Origin: Stropharia rugosoannulata
Lineage: Eukaryota; Basidiomycota; Agaricomycetes; Agaricales; Strophariaceae
Assembly (NCBI GenBank): GCA_028532985.1
Contig: JANCIK010000003.1
Span: 4,102,001 to 4,166,000, forward strand
Length of the DNA stretch: 64,000 bases
Reading direction: 5' to 3'
This document shows, piece by piece, positions 46,779-60,060 of the stretch (position 1 is the first letter of the stretch; each line of letters begins with the position of its first letter). The position numbers were made by a program, and so were the translations under genes. The notes under the pieces are model-generated. The model saw only the letters and a list, made by a program, of their open reading frames with translations, searched no databases and was not told the DNA's origin.

Positions 46779-48792
46779 GGCCGTCAAAATGCTGGGGTAA
46801 AAAAGATTCTGTCAAAAGACTTCACCGTCTTTACAAAGCACATCCCGCTTTATAGATTGACAACCGTAGTTGGAATCTATTTAAACTTACTTACGGCGTT
46901 ATGGTTGGCTACAGGGTTGATAAGGATATGGTGGCAGGTGCAGAGCCTTGGACCTAGGTGGTCAACATCAAAAAAAAAGAAATCACGAGATGTCTTCCCG
47001 AACAGTAGGACGCCAACCGGCCGAACTTTCATAGTTCTTCCGAAGCTATTATATAGTAAAAGAACACGTTTTTACCTTTCTCAGCATATATACCACACTA
47101 TTTCTAGTTATCTCAATGATGAGGCTTGAATGTGTGCCTGAAAATGATCAGCGCCCATGCCCCGGGACATCCTCAGCTAACCGTGGAATAGAAAAAAAAA
47201 AAAAAAAAAAACAGAAAGTGACTTGTCATTTTACAATTCCAACAACTATCTCTAGAGTTGACTGTAGTAGACAGAGAAGTCACTGTTGAACTTGAAGCTT
47301 GAGGCGCGACGACTACATATTCTATTAAGCAGCATGTAAGGCATTACACATGTACAGATTCTCATGGGAAGCAAATTTACGCGACTAAAAATATGAAAGG
47401 TGTGTTTGTCCTATATTTTTTACTCCGCTGTTGTCGCGGAAACAACTTACCTATCACACCTTCCAGGACCGCCTAGAACATCCAATCGCACCTAATCCAA
47501 TGGGAATCCGGTTATCTGGTATCTTCCTTTCAGCACATATCTCCCATGAGCAAAAAAAAAAAAAACTTGATACACGGTTTGTACAGATACATCATATATA
47601 GGGTGTAACAAAAATAATTAGACAACGATATATTGATAAAAGGATGTTGATGAGCAGCACGCAGCTACGAGGGCAGAAACGCGCTGCGCACGTCACGACC
47701 AATGCGCGTTCCCACGGTAGCTTCGAGTGAAGTGCGCCTTGAGGTTTCAAGTGCGGTGTGTAATTCTTACGACTCCTATGTATTATGTGCACGCAGATCA
47801 AGAGACAGTAAGAAATGGGATTTTAGGGACTAGTTACATCGGAAATACAGAGTAGATAAAGTAGATAAAGTATAAAGGCTGTTCTAGTAAACAGAGAACA
47901 AAGATTTGAATACGCGACACGTTTGTTTCCTTTCGCATTCAACCAATTGCGTCCCCGCTGCGTCCAGAGTCCGGGGGTGGCTCCAAGCTGATGTATCAGC
48001 TTGCAATCCCGCGATTATGTCTCGCTTGCGCCTTGTTTAAGTTTTCATATTATGTTGTTTGTAGGTTGGTTATAGACCGTGTAAAGCCACTGTGCACATT
48101 TACGCGCTCATAACTAGCACAAGCGTATCAATGTTTTAGAAAGCAATCAAAATCTTTCTCTAGCCGTATAGATTCCACACTCTCTCCGGACACTAGAAAA
48201 ATTACCGACGGCTCAATATAACCAAACAAGTTCAGACAGGCGCCTAGGCGCCTAAGCCCTATATCTATTATGTAATATACTCTAATCTCTACCCAAAAAA
48301 CACAAGACGTTTCTCCACGAAGAGTATCTGTATAGGGTTAGGCTTAAAAATTAGTCACATCACACTACAGGATTTTCTGTGGTTACACTCCATGATGCCG
48401 ATACCCCAACAGATGTTCTGATACAAAAATCATTTTGAATTAGACTCAGTAACAAATACTCTTCCTGCATTTGAACTACATAGTACTCCAATCCGCTCGG
48501 TTACCAGATGGCTGGCACTTATATCCCACTAGCCCTAGAAACCAATAGAATGCTTGACCTGCAAGCTTAATGCAATTCTACATTTGTTAGTTATAGGAAA
48601 TGATCGCAAGTTATGTTATTTAAGAATGTGCATGCTCCCCAACGACCTATGGACTCGGAGATATCTTAGATATTTGAAAGAAAAGGATTGAATACGTTGA
48701 GCATTAATATAAAAGTAAAATATTACATGGCTTTAACTATACCGTCACCATAATTTAACAGGAAGGCTAGAGGTTTAATAACTCCAATACAG
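46779..48792. other. Intergenic, AT-rich with poly-A tracts
   Basis: An A-run of about 20 lies at 47190-47210 and another of about 14 near 47552. A perfect 16-bp palindrome, AGGCGCCTAGGCGCCT, lies at 48238-48253. No gene is recognised. Confidence 0.5.
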
Positions 48793-50147
48793 TTAAGACG
48801 TCTGTGGCATCCCGTATGGGAATTGTTGGGGGCAGTCAATACCAGGGTTGGCATCAATGAACGCCTCGTAATAGAAGCCGAGATTTATGTTCAAGGCGGT
48901 AAGCAAGTCGCCAGTAGGGTTGGGATACAGGCCTTTCACCGTCTTCGTCACATAGTTCGTGTAGAACAAGCAGAAATTCTGGAACGATGCTGATGTCGGG
49001 TCCTCGACAAAGGAGTTGGTTCCGTTGGTATTGCTCCCGGGGTTGAACATAAATTCATTGTAGATGTCGCCCGCCCGCGAGCCCTGCGGTGTCGCAGAGC
49101 GGTGGAAGTCGTCCGGGAACTGATGCAACTGGAAGAAGTTTCGCGCCGCGTCCATATCGAGCTCGCCGGGGGTGAACCTGCCGTCCACAAAGACCTGGAA
49201 TGGGAAGGCAGACTCCGTATACGCCGTGAAGTAACGGGGTGAAACGAAAGTGAAGTCAGGGTTCTCGGCGATAGATTGCATAATGCGCTGCTCGCGCAAC
49301 TTTCCGGCGACGGTGAGGTTGTATTTCCCAGCTCCGTAGCGGTTGCTAAAATCAATGAACTATGGAGTTCAGATATGTCAGAACTGTTTTCTTTGCACAA
49401 AACCAAAAACGTACTTGGTCGAAGAGCTCTTCATTGAAATCGTGGTTGTTTCCGAAGTAGAAGTCCAAGCGAGTCATACTAGTGTCACCTATGGATGTAC
49501 TATCAGTATTAAAGGTTGGATTTACAGAAGAACCTATACTAGCCTTCGAAAACCTCATGTGTATCTAAACCTCCAGCAGTAATCGGTGAAACATCAGGAC
49601 CGGTCAGTGGAGTCTTTGCGCCTATGCTGATCTTGTTGGTGATCATGTTCCCGTCTACCAAGAAACCTGCAAAAGCCAAGAACCGCGCAAGATGGTAATC
49701 CAAGTTAAAGCCTAGTTCGAGAGGATAAGAAAACATTTTTGAGTGAGGTTTAGGAAGGACACACCTTCTTGGATAGCATTGATGATCTCATTCGGAGTGG
49801 TTATACCATTGCGTGGGAGATACTAGTGAAGGGTAAAGGATTCCGTCAGAATTTGACAACTGCTTTGGCAAGGAACTTACCCCGTGAGAAGCGAGTGTGT
49901 TCAGAGCCGGACATGGACCACGCTGGTCGCCGGGCTGGAGAGGCTGGAAGGGATGATCTGCATCATTAACGAGCTTGATTCCGGTAAAGTTCATGGGAGG
50001 TGGCGGTGGCGGGGGAGGCGTGAATGTGAGCGTCGGGACAATAGCGTCGAGCTGCTCCCGTGAGAGACCCGCAAGGGACATATGTGACGGGTATGCAACA
50101 GCCGCGGTGACGAAGGCAAGAAGTGAAGAAGAACGAAGAAACTTCAT
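48793..50147 (-). CDS. Unspecific peroxygenase (heme-thiolate peroxidase), complete
   Basis: Five exons (50147-49881, 49822-49765, 49711-49544, 49488-49415, 49359-48793) give 377 residues with all phases closing. The signal peptide is MKFLRSSSLLAFVTAAVA. A Pro run (TPPPPPPPP) precedes RGPCPALNTLASHG with the PCP motif, whose Cys is the heme thiolate ligand (near residue 78). EGDTSMTR provides the Mg-binding E-G-D. SPRYFTAYTESAFPF has Arg and Glu seven residues apart, the acid-base pair that splits H2O2. The length suits the long (family II) secreted peroxygenases, which put oxygen from peroxide into C-H bonds and aromatic rings. Intron 3 appears to use a GC donor (GAAG then GCTAGT) where the paralogue has GTTAGC. 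A TATA box lies upstream. Confidence 0.93.
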
Positions 50148-50208
50148 GTCTGTAACTCTTGAATGTACAGAATGAGATGAGATGTCTCTTCATGGTCCTT
50201 CGCCATTG

Positions 50209-50215
50209 TTTTTAT
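50209..50215 (-). promoter_or_regulatory. TATA box of the minus-strand peroxygenase gene
   Basis: TATAAAA on the minus strand, about 62 bp upstream of the ATG at 50147. The paralogue at 62933 has a similar GTATAAAAG at the matching distance. Confidence 0.55.
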
Positions 50216-53200
50216 ACTCAAAATTTGTCATTGAGTTACCTTTCTCTCGCAGTGCATGTCGGCGACATACTCCGGATTTGCGGTTGAGCGGTTGAGCGCT
50301 TCAGCGCGTGAGCGACAATCCATGCCCGGCCCCATTTCTGCTAATAATAGATCGGTGAAACTGCTGACAGAGTTATATCATTTCGAGAGCAATATGCATA
50401 CCACAGAACTTATCGCGGACCTCAGACACGAGCGCGTACTGGTTCTGGTGCTGCTCGTTCTCCATGTCAAGCTGTGCATAAATGCACCTCGGCGAGGCAT
50501 CGGCCGGGGTGATTGCCGACATGTCTTTGACCGGATGCGTGGAACTCGACGTTCTCCAAGCCTCGATCACCAAAATAGCTGGGTCCTCTAGACATGATCC
50601 GGTGCGAAGGTGATGCCATCAGGTCCCTGAAGGCTGCGAGGCATACATAAAACATATTTTTTTTGGCTTAAAAGCAATATTCTTCCAACAAAACCACGTT
50701 TCTTCGTCAGGCAACGCAGAACAACTGAAGAAATTTCGGAAAAGAAGCAGTGGTAAGCCTTCTTGACGCCTACTCCAATGCATTGTTATGCTAACTGTAT
50801 TAAGAGTATGCAACCTTAATATAAACATATATGGGTTTACTGTCACTATCCAGACTGACAGTAATGATGAACGTGACGCCCAACCACACACCTCTTGTAT
50901 TGTAGTGGCCGGCTCACCGCAGCCTGTAGACACGTCAGAGTACCCGGAGGCTCTGGACGTCTCGACTCTGGCTGTATTATGCGAGTCAGATCAGTCCGAA
51001 TGACTGGAATTAGGTATCCTGCACAAGATGGCTAGAGATGATTACTCGCAGTACCAACCCCAACTGCTCTACTTTTTCGGAAGAGAACACTAATTGCTAC
51101 TGTACCGGCAATATGCAAAAGAGTCGCCCACAGAACCAATTCAATCCTCCTCCATATGTAAAGCGCTCTGTAGATCTAAGGATGTACGGTGAAAGCATTT
51201 TGTCTCAGTCAATATATGTAACCCTGGGCAGAGCATCCGAAACGCAGTGATTAAAATTATTTCCACTTAAAGCTATACTTAAACGAGGAATTATAGTATG
51301 TATAGTAACGTCTGTCTGTCAAACCTACTACTTAACGCGCTCGGAGCTCCACTACTGTTTTTCAACTCCCCGCCTTGTCTACAATAATGTACGCATAAGG
51401 CAACACTTTCTCGCGTCTGTTGGACTCCATCATTCAAAGCGCTGCGCTACATCTCGGCCTGACATGTCTATGCTCTGTAAAGATATTTATTGGTAATCTG
51501 TCAGACTGCAACCCTCCGGAAAGTGGGTCCGCTCGAGCATATCGTGAGAAGTAATGACAGAGGACTGACCACGGCAAACCCCGAAGTACCTTAGCAGGTC
51601 GACTTGGCATTGAACAAATAATATCACTGCTGGCGCCAACTTATATTTGGTGACCAAAAAGATGCTTCCAGATATGTCATGTTTTTGGTGGCATCGTTTT
51701 GGCGGGCAAAAAGGCATTGGTCTTTCCATTTAAGGGAACCCCGAAGACTTTTGTGACCTTTTTGTGAGCCATACATGTCAATTTGAAAATATGACATATT
51801 CGCCGGAAAATTTTTGGCCATGAAACATGGGTAGGCGCCAGCAGTGTATGAAGGACGGCACTGCTATATTTGCTATAGGACAGATATCAGGTTCTCGAGA
51901 GAAGGTCAATCCACTATGTATAATAATAAAAATGGAACCCATCTTTTTTGACGAAATCCTCATCTTTTCCCTTATGGTTGTGATCATTCAGCGATATATG
52001 CACCCTATTCTGTTTCTTGGCCAGTGTTTGACTCCTCTCTGCTTAGACTCTTGTAAGCCATCTACCCGACAGAGCAGTATATCATCAGTAGATGTAAAGC
52101 TTCTTCACTGTCAGAGAGCATCTTCACAAGGAAGCTACCCAACCGGAGTCCGACGAGATTCCAATGAATAGATGGCGAGGCGACTCATCACATTTTTCCG
52201 TTTTGCTACACTGGTATTGCCTGCGACGAGGGTGGGTCATTGGTAGGTCATTGGTAGGTCATCTCGAGTGGGTAAAGTGACATCCTGATTAGGACTAACT
52301 TATAAATAGATACAGGGCAGCAGCTTGGTGCTTCCGGTAAACCGACATCCGGGAGCTACATAGACAGGGCAACAAAGTCCACTGAGTGAATGTTTCAATG
52401 AGTATGAGTAACTTACTTCAAATCAATCAAATTCAGACATAAGATAAATTAAGATGACCGTGGTCCTGTCAGGTCCTGTCTCGTGCAGAGGGTAATGGTC
52501 AGGTACCTAGTATGTATAATGAAAAAAGCTGCGCGTCTCGTTTAATTACGATTTCTGCTCTGTTGTGTAAGTCATTCATTGAGCTCGACGTTTAAATTTT
52601 AATCTAAATAAACGAGTACTCAGGTTCGTGCTGGCAATATAAAATTTGATAAATAACAAATGGTACCACCACGTGTGTGGGAAGGAGAATAACCTCGAGG
52701 AAAGTCGTGACTCAATGGCTGTCCCCATGTCCTGCCCCCGTACGCACAACAAGGGAGCCACGAACACACTAAACTATAGAATAGATAGATCCATGTTCTT
52801 CTCTTCGAAGCCTGGCTCTCGTGACATTCCTTGTCTCTTCACAAAGTACATACTATTGGTGGCCCTGAAAAGATAGATGGATGATTCCTTGATTTCCCAT
52901 ATCTTGTACCTGTACTATGTTTAACATGCATTAGTTCCAGAATTTGTGGTGAAATCATTACAGAAGACAACATGCTAGTACAGAGAGTACGAAATATGGC
53001 GAAAAAGATATACAGTATCACGGATCTATATTTCTAATAGTAACATACGAGTCGTGAGTAAAGGCATGACTCTGAGTCTGAGTAATCACTCGTGATAAGT
53101 TCGCTTTCCGAGTCGGTACCGATTCCCATACCTTTCAACCACAGCACAAAATAAAACATGGTTATTGAGCGGGCCTTCCGCTTATATCGTGTCCCGTCAA

Positions 53201-54188
53201 GGAATCATCAACAAAACCTCAGTCTCATCAGCGTGAGGTGATCAACAATCTATTCCTGTCATACAGCGCCGAGAAATATCCTGCCAAAAGGTTGACCGCA
53301 TACCTCCATTACCGCTTGCATAATCGGCGATAATCATCCATAAAACCTAGCAGCGAGGTTCCCCTTCAAGTTTCTGAGACAATGCATGCACCATTATTTG
53401 CGGAAAATTATGGAGGATGTAGTATACGCTAGCCGAGTCAGTAGAAATAGAATTGTAGAAAGTTACATATGCAGCAGAAAGACGTACAAAGATAGGACAT
53501 ATCATGATGAACAGTGAGGCACTTATCCACGGGTTACAAGGCCATCACGAAAGACATGTATTGTAAGATACTCTGCGAAATGTATTGAGCGCGCGCTGGA
53601 ATCACAGAAGATAAAATTGATGAAGTTGTCTCATATCTGCGGAGTGATACCATGCGGAGGAGAGGGAGAACTGGCGAACACATCCAGGAACAACCTTGGT
53701 CCTGCGGTAACTGGGTGAGGTCACATTACCTCCGGTAGGCTGTTGGACCTGCAGATTACCCCGGCCAAGCGCTAGGATAAATGTAAGGCCTCGAGCTACA
53801 TCTCACTGTGCGCTAGCGCTACACGGGTTCTCGAAGAAAACCGGAAAACGGCCGGTGGGGAAAAAGCTGAACCGCGCAAGAACCGTGGAGAATTCGCAGA
53901 CAAATGAAAGTGTTCATTAACTTGATATATGGGATTTCTCCCGGCGTTCGACAGTCGCCGAGCATATTCGCGGTCTTACTAGCCAAACGCGGGACGCACT
54001 ACATAGTGGAGTTTAATTTGTGTTAATAGTACAGCCTTGGCGACGGGGTCTGGAAAAGAAAGTGGAACTCACGTGACGCGGGGCCTGGGCAGCCGATCTC
54101 AAGCCGATACATTCATGTCACTCATCTTCCTCCTTCCTTCCTTCCACTTCCCCAGTCAACTCGCCCGCCGACTGCGGTCCCCTTCAGC
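50216..54188. other. Long intergenic region
   Basis: Short frames only. Two overlapping minus-strand frames at 50373-50655 have near-coding composition but no recognised domain. A short direct repeat of GGTCATTGGTA lies near 52235-52260. No tRNA or mobile-element protein was seen. Confidence 0.45.
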
Positions 54189-57044
54189 ATGGACGTTCGC
54201 ATTGTTGTTCATAGCGAGGAGACCACCTCTCACGCTACTGTTGCCAATCGAGCGCCGCCCACTAGTGCCAGTGGCCGGATTGGGTATATTAGACCCGACC
54301 ACGCTTCCTCCAGGGTCTTGTCCTCAGCCGTGGGCGCCAAAAGCAGCCGTGGCGTGCTCAGAAGGATGTTCAAGCGATACACTCAGGGTTCTCTAGCTGG
54401 CGATGGCGAGGATGGTAACAGGTGCGTGCATAGATTGCGCGGGGTGAGAGCGGGGGTACTGACAGCGAGAGTTATAGGGGTCCAGGAAAGCGCATACATC
54501 CTACCCTAAAGCACAAGTAAGTCCCTTCCTTCATATCTTCCTGCATCTTGGGTGATATCAGCCCATTCTCTGCTCGCTGGGGTTTTGTGTTGCAGTAGTG
54601 CTGACTGACTTGCCAGATCCTCCAGGTCTCTGCGGAAGTTTCTGACGGAACACTCCAAGGCGCCAAGTGCGTCCAAGGCAGACGAGTCGCGGGCTCTCGT
54701 TCACCTTCGCGCCGCTACCAAATATGCAGCATCGCTTCCAGCAGAGCTGTGGCTTCTTATACTACGCTATGCTGCGTATCCACCCTACGTGCCATTTAAC
54801 TCCGCGACACCTGCGTACCCGCATCCATTCCCGTACCGCACAGAATACGACCCTGACGTTGTACCAGTCTCTTTCCTTGACCTACCGACACCACACGATC
54901 ACCGCCACGAGCGCCGACTAGCATATAGGGAACATCTGCGCCGGAAGCACATACTCGCTCAGGTGTGCCGTGCATGGAATTCCATCGCGCAGGAAATAAT
55001 CTACGAGTTCGTCTGGATTTCCACCGCGCGGCAAGGTCGTGCCCTTGCGGAGAAGCTCTGCGGCAATGATGTGGATCTCATTGTCCCCGGAGCGGTTGTC
55101 AGCGTGGGGACCGAGGGAAAGAAGCGTCGTGGCTGGGGAAGGAAGCAAAAGACACCGGATCCTCAGCCCGTTGTTCACCGTAAATCGTCCTCCCGCTCCC
55201 TTAACCCTCCCTCTCTTGGTCGCTTTATCAAACGCTTACATGTCGAAACCGCACCACTTGACCAGTGCTCACCCCACGACCTTCTTCTTATCTTGCAGCA
55301 TTGCCCTAATCTTGATGAATTCTGTGACCTGCGTAGTGTTCGCCGGCCAGCGCATCCTCTCGTATTATCAAACTCCGATGTTGCCCCCTTCAGCGCAAGC
55401 CTCCCGCGACAGCCTCTTCTCAGTCCCGACGCATTATTGCACAATCTATTTTCGCGACCGCTGAAACATCTCACTTGGACAAACTATGATTATGACCCAG
55501 CAAATTACGCAGGCGGAGTACGCCTCTATGACGACTTTTTAGCACCGCGACTGGAGGCTGTGGGCGGATCCCTTGAATTTTTTGAAATCGTGTTGAGCAG
55601 CACATCTGCATTCGGTATGGGTGGTCGTACGGAGACGGGATGGTCCGCAGGTGGCTCATCTTCTTCGGCGGAATCACAGGGAGAAGCCACCTTGTTGCGG
55701 AACCCCGCAGTTGGAATGTATGGTGCAGCAAACCTACTCACCACCCTCGAAGCGAAGTGGACGCAGACCACGACTACTGTCTGTAGTACTACTGCACTCC
55801 TTCAATGTCCCCCTGTCAACGAGCCTGTCGCGACATCTATCGACGGATTCACTTACACCCTGTCTCTTCCTTCTTTGCGGTCATTGAAGGCTACGCTTGA
55901 CAACGCCACCTTCCACGTCCTAGCTCGATGGGACATGCCACGCCTCACCAACCTCTGTGTCCTTGCAGCAGATTTCAGCTACTCTGGTGCTGGATTCCGA
56001 CGATTCTTTGCAGTTCATGGAATGAAGCTAACCCAACTAGAGCTCGGACATTCTGGCGCAGATATTGAAGAAGCATGGATTACCGAACGCCCGCGCCGCT
56101 CTCCTATTCCTACTAACGGCAACCCCTCCGACCACTTGCACCCACATGAGCACTCCACGGAAGGACATGGAAACCCTGAAATCACAGTGGAGGAAGAAGA
56201 CGATGGCTATGGTCCTCAAGATCGATATGAGGGCCTCCGTGTCCCTCTGGAATCATGGTGTCCGAATCTTACACATTTCATCTGCAGCGCTGATGCAGAG
56301 TGGAATTGGCGCTCCCCGGATTGGATTGCTCCGCATGTCTTCCTCCCAGCACACCCTGGAGTGCGCTTTATAGGTGTACGCGGACTGGAGAGGAGATTAG
56401 TCGGAGACCTGGATGAGGCTCTACGCAGGCGGGCGTATGATATAGGTCGACGCTCACCAGGTCATACCGGTCTGCACGGAGAAGGAAACGAATGGACGGA
56501 GCTGGAGAGGACTGTTGAGGACGCATACTTTGCACTTCTACAGCAGTTTGGGAGCGTGCTCAACAAGGAAGCGTTCCCTAATCTGAAGTACGTGCGGGAT
56601 ATGAGCTGGGAGAGTGACATTGTGCGCTGCTCCGGGCGGATGACCCCGCTAGCCCATGCGGCGTCTGCGTCAAGGATTATGCTGTTCCCCGACAGTCCCA
56701 ACCATCCGTATCTCCATCATCCCTACCATTCGCAATACAGTGACTCCGACACACTATCCCCCAGCCACTCCGGTCTCTCTCCTGGCCTCTGGCGCTCCGC
56801 CGCACGTCGTCTCGCGCCATCGCACTTCCACCACAATTCCAACACCGACGCCGATTCCCGCCGTACGGGTTCTTCGCAAGCCGGCGACGATGAGCTTACC
56901 CGTGCACTCGGGCGCGGCGTGAATTCGTTCTGGCGCGAGGTGCTGAGGATGTGCAGCGAAAGTAGTGTGTGGCTGGAGGATTGTAGAGGGGTGAACGTGA
57001 CGGTCAGCGGATTGAGGAGGGCCATTGCAGGTGCTGCACGGTGA
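54189..57044 (+). CDS. Large F-box-type protein (899 aa)
   Basis: Exons 54189-54421, 54478-54516 and 54617-57044 join with phases closing to 900 codons including the stop. Exon 1 encodes MDVRIVVHSEETTSH and a basic stretch. Exon 3 starts SSRSLRKFLTEHSK, then AASLPAELWLLILRYAAYPP, an F-box start. After an insertion of about 60 residues the box continues as ILAQVCRAWNSIAQEIIYEFVWI. The rest has LGRFIKRLHVE, LLLILQHCPNLDEF, LTTLEAKWT, LPSLRSLKATL, MKLTQLELGH and GYGPQDRYEGLRVPLESWCPNLTHF, in the manner of Leu-rich F-box ligand regions, with a His/Ser-rich segment near residues 790-850. The likely role is target choice in an SCF ubiquitin ligase. Members of this long form are widespread single-copy-like genes in Agaricomycetes, but I name no orthologue. 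Confidence 0.78.
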
Positions 57045-58613
57045 CGTCGGTCTGTAATTTTGGCCTGCTAGAATGCCTCGTCCCGTTAGCGTAAGCGTGC
57101 GTGCGTGCGGCGGCTGAGCGATAAATCTCGAACTTCTAGAACGTCCTCTACTCATTAGGTTGTCATTTCACGAAGTTGTTACGACCCATTACGACCAGCT
57201 ACCCCCATTTTTGCGACGGACTTTGACTCTTTTCTGAGAATTTTCAAGCTTACATATATCTATGGTTTTGTTGCATTGTGCGGTGTGTTCATATCCCAGT
57301 CCTACTATTCATTGTTTCCATATTCATTATTCGATATTCAATATTCAATACTTCAAAATGTGTATGAGTACATGCCATGTATAAAATAAAGTTCATTTGC
57401 TTGTCAAAAATGTTGCTCGTTGGCGATGGTGGTATGAAGGAAGATGGTCAGGTCCCCGCTAGTACTAGTACTAAGGTGAATGATCTGAATCAGCAACAAT
57501 AGTTATGCATTCAGCGGTGTCATTGATTCTCTATGAAGGTTCCGTTGCCCTGTTGGGGGGAAGAGATTTCATGATTTCGAAGTTTGGTACATAGATCGTA
57601 GCCCTCTGTACAGCTAATTCTATCACTGCTTTAGAAGCCGTTGATACGAATGTACTATAGCATAAATAAAATCCGCATCTATAAAATGGGATTTCGTTCA
57701 TCGTAACGTGATACAATCCCCGTTCACCTTGCTTTCACTTCTTAACGGTCATGAAGAACTGGAAGACGATTGCCTTTATGGCTTTTTCAAGCTTATTTGT
57801 GTCTACGAGTTCAGCGCGGCAGCTGACCCCGCAGAGGAATTACACCGGTCAGAAATTGTCCGTATAATAAAAAGCATACAATTATCTCTGCCTCATCTTC
57901 TTACATGTCCCTTGTCAGATTCCACCACTTAGAAGATAATTTCGGGGGCGACACCGTGAACCTCTGGGATATATTTGGAAACACAGGTGCGTTCAAGGCT
58001 GTCGACGGATTTATACCGGACAGAAAATAACCCTTGTCTTTGAACAATAGAAAATGTGAGGTCGTCGGACAAAGAGTTCGAAGAGAACATAGATCACTCT
58101 AACCTCCTTTATCTTGCGTTGCTCCTTTATCATATTTGACCACTGGCACAACGCCTTCAGCGCTCAGCTTTAGCCCTGCGTAGTCCCGTTTCTAGGGTGC
58201 CATATATGTCCGGGGCCTACTAGGTCTTCTATGCTGAATCACTTTACAGCAGAGGTAGTAGAAACAAGGATGCATAAACATGGAGCATTTGTCACAACAT
58301 AATGCATAGCCACAATGCCATGCTCACAGCCTAAAGATGCAACATGGACCAAGAGATCCGAGATGCCTTAATGTATATCAAAGTGAGAGCGCACGCAACA
58401 AGACGTATCAGCACTCACGTCGCAGTGGAGACGCTCTGCACTTAATCTACATCCGGCAGTGTACTCTACTTCTGTATCCCCACAGTGCGGTGATTGCATG
58501 AAAGTTGCGCAACAGCATCATCATTTATATCCCCATATAGGTTGCTCATGACGCACCTTGCTGCTACTAATTATTACTAAGCTGAGGACTCGCCAATGTG
58601 ACATTGCCTTCTG
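57045..58613. other. Downstream intergenic region
   Basis: No gene is recognised. An AATATTCAATA-type repeat at 57325-57350 and AATAAA at 57386 may belong to the 3' end of the F-box gene. Confidence 0.4.
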
Positions 58614-60060
58614 CTAGGTGGTGCCCTGGAATAGGGTGGGCGCGTGGTAATACTCGAGTAGTGTGTATACCGGTGACTGTAGGATTTCAGTCAACTGCCC
58701 ATACATCTCCATCATGTTCCTTCCATTGATACCAATAGGCATACTCTTTCCCCCAGGCTTTGCACATATCAGGGGTACTAGAGCAAAGGTACGGTGGAGT
58801 ATAATTCTTTGAAGATTGGCTACGCGTATGTCCGCTCGAGATTGAGACATGGGACTGCCGTGATTGGTAATGAGTTTCTCACGAAACTTGACAGGATTCG
58901 AAAAGTTGGTGCGAAAACAATGCGAAACAGACCTCGGATAACTGTGCCTCAGGAATAGTGGTGGTATGTGTAAGTGAAATAAATTCATGAACGTTTGAGA
59001 TGGGACGGAGCGCCTCTCCATTATAAATGCAAGCTTCCTCAGCCATTCAATCCATTCGGCCATTACGACCATGTAGCTTCCGCCGTCGTCGTAGTGGTTG
59101 CTCCTGCAAACTCATAGCATCTTATGCCTCTTGACGATCTCTCATCTGAGCAGCTCTGAATATCATAATCTCTTTCCGCCGTGGCCCAGACACCGCAATC
59201 ATCCACGACCCACCGTTTCATACCAGACGAAGCCCGCTGCGTGTCATGAACCCATGCAAATTCGTCTTGATAGCGGCCGTGTGCAGCACTTGGCCAGTAC
59301 TGATAGTACCACCCGTTCCACTTTGTCCGCATCCACACTTACAGCCGTACTACCCTTCTTCCTTCAGCTTGTACCCCATCAAAGTAATCCGACAGTGATC
59401 CATGGCAGACTGCAATTTCAGTTTGAGTACATAGTCTAGTCCGCCTTCACGCACCTGACTCTTTTGTAAACGTGATTAGTTTTCGAAGTTATTAGTGCAA
59501 AGGCTAGCTGGCCGAGTTGAGGGTTACACAGATTAAGTATCAGAGTAAAGATGCATACAACATGGGTTTCTACATCACTGGAGCATAAGCTGCGATATTT
59601 GAGCACCTCCGACTTCGTACAGCCTCCAATCAGGTACATGATAAAAAAAATTCCACAATATTTGGAGTCCGGACTGTTGGAAATCATCCAGCCCTGCAGG
59701 AGGACGACAAACGACAGCATTCAAATATTCATGGGTCATGCGGGAGGCACAGATTGAATATCGATGCCATGTTTGTGACCGACTTAGCGCATACTTCTGG
59801 ACGTCTAGTGAACCAAGAGGGTGGAAAGTGGGAATGGAGCATGGGACGAGGAAGCTCAGCAGACCAGCTCCAATGGAGGTAGAGTAACCGGCAGGGAACT
59901 TGGGTATGAAGTGACGGGCTGCGGTATACATTGACAGATTGCCCTGATTCAAGATAAGGTGACGAGACAGGGAACGCAGATGTGCAGATTGGGTGGAAGG
60001 AGTGCTGATAGATGCCTGGGCCTGATTCCCCGCAGACGGGAAGGAAGATGTGCCTTGCAT
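58614..60060 (-). other. Cluster of minus-strand frames, function unknown
   Basis: Three frames (60060-59575, 59338-59063, 59072-58614) lie in series on the minus strand. The middle one is rich in Trp/Tyr (WNGWYYQYWPSAAHG), which is unlike random sequence. The last is 152 codons with ATG at 59072. They could be exons of one unrecognised gene, but I could not connect them by clear splice sites. No domain is recognised. Confidence 0.3.

Noticed and set aside
47189..47212. A-run of about 20 as the tail of a retroposed copy
   Set aside because: No reverse transcriptase, processed gene or target duplication could be seen next to it.
47600..47640. GGGTGTAACAAAAAT as a possible Tc1/mariner-type terminal repeat
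   Set aside because: No inverted partner ending in GTTACACCC was seen nearby and there is no transposase frame.
54918..57155. Several minus-strand frames opposite the large F-box gene
   Set aside because: They are antisense to a long, intact plus-strand frame and show no domain of their own.
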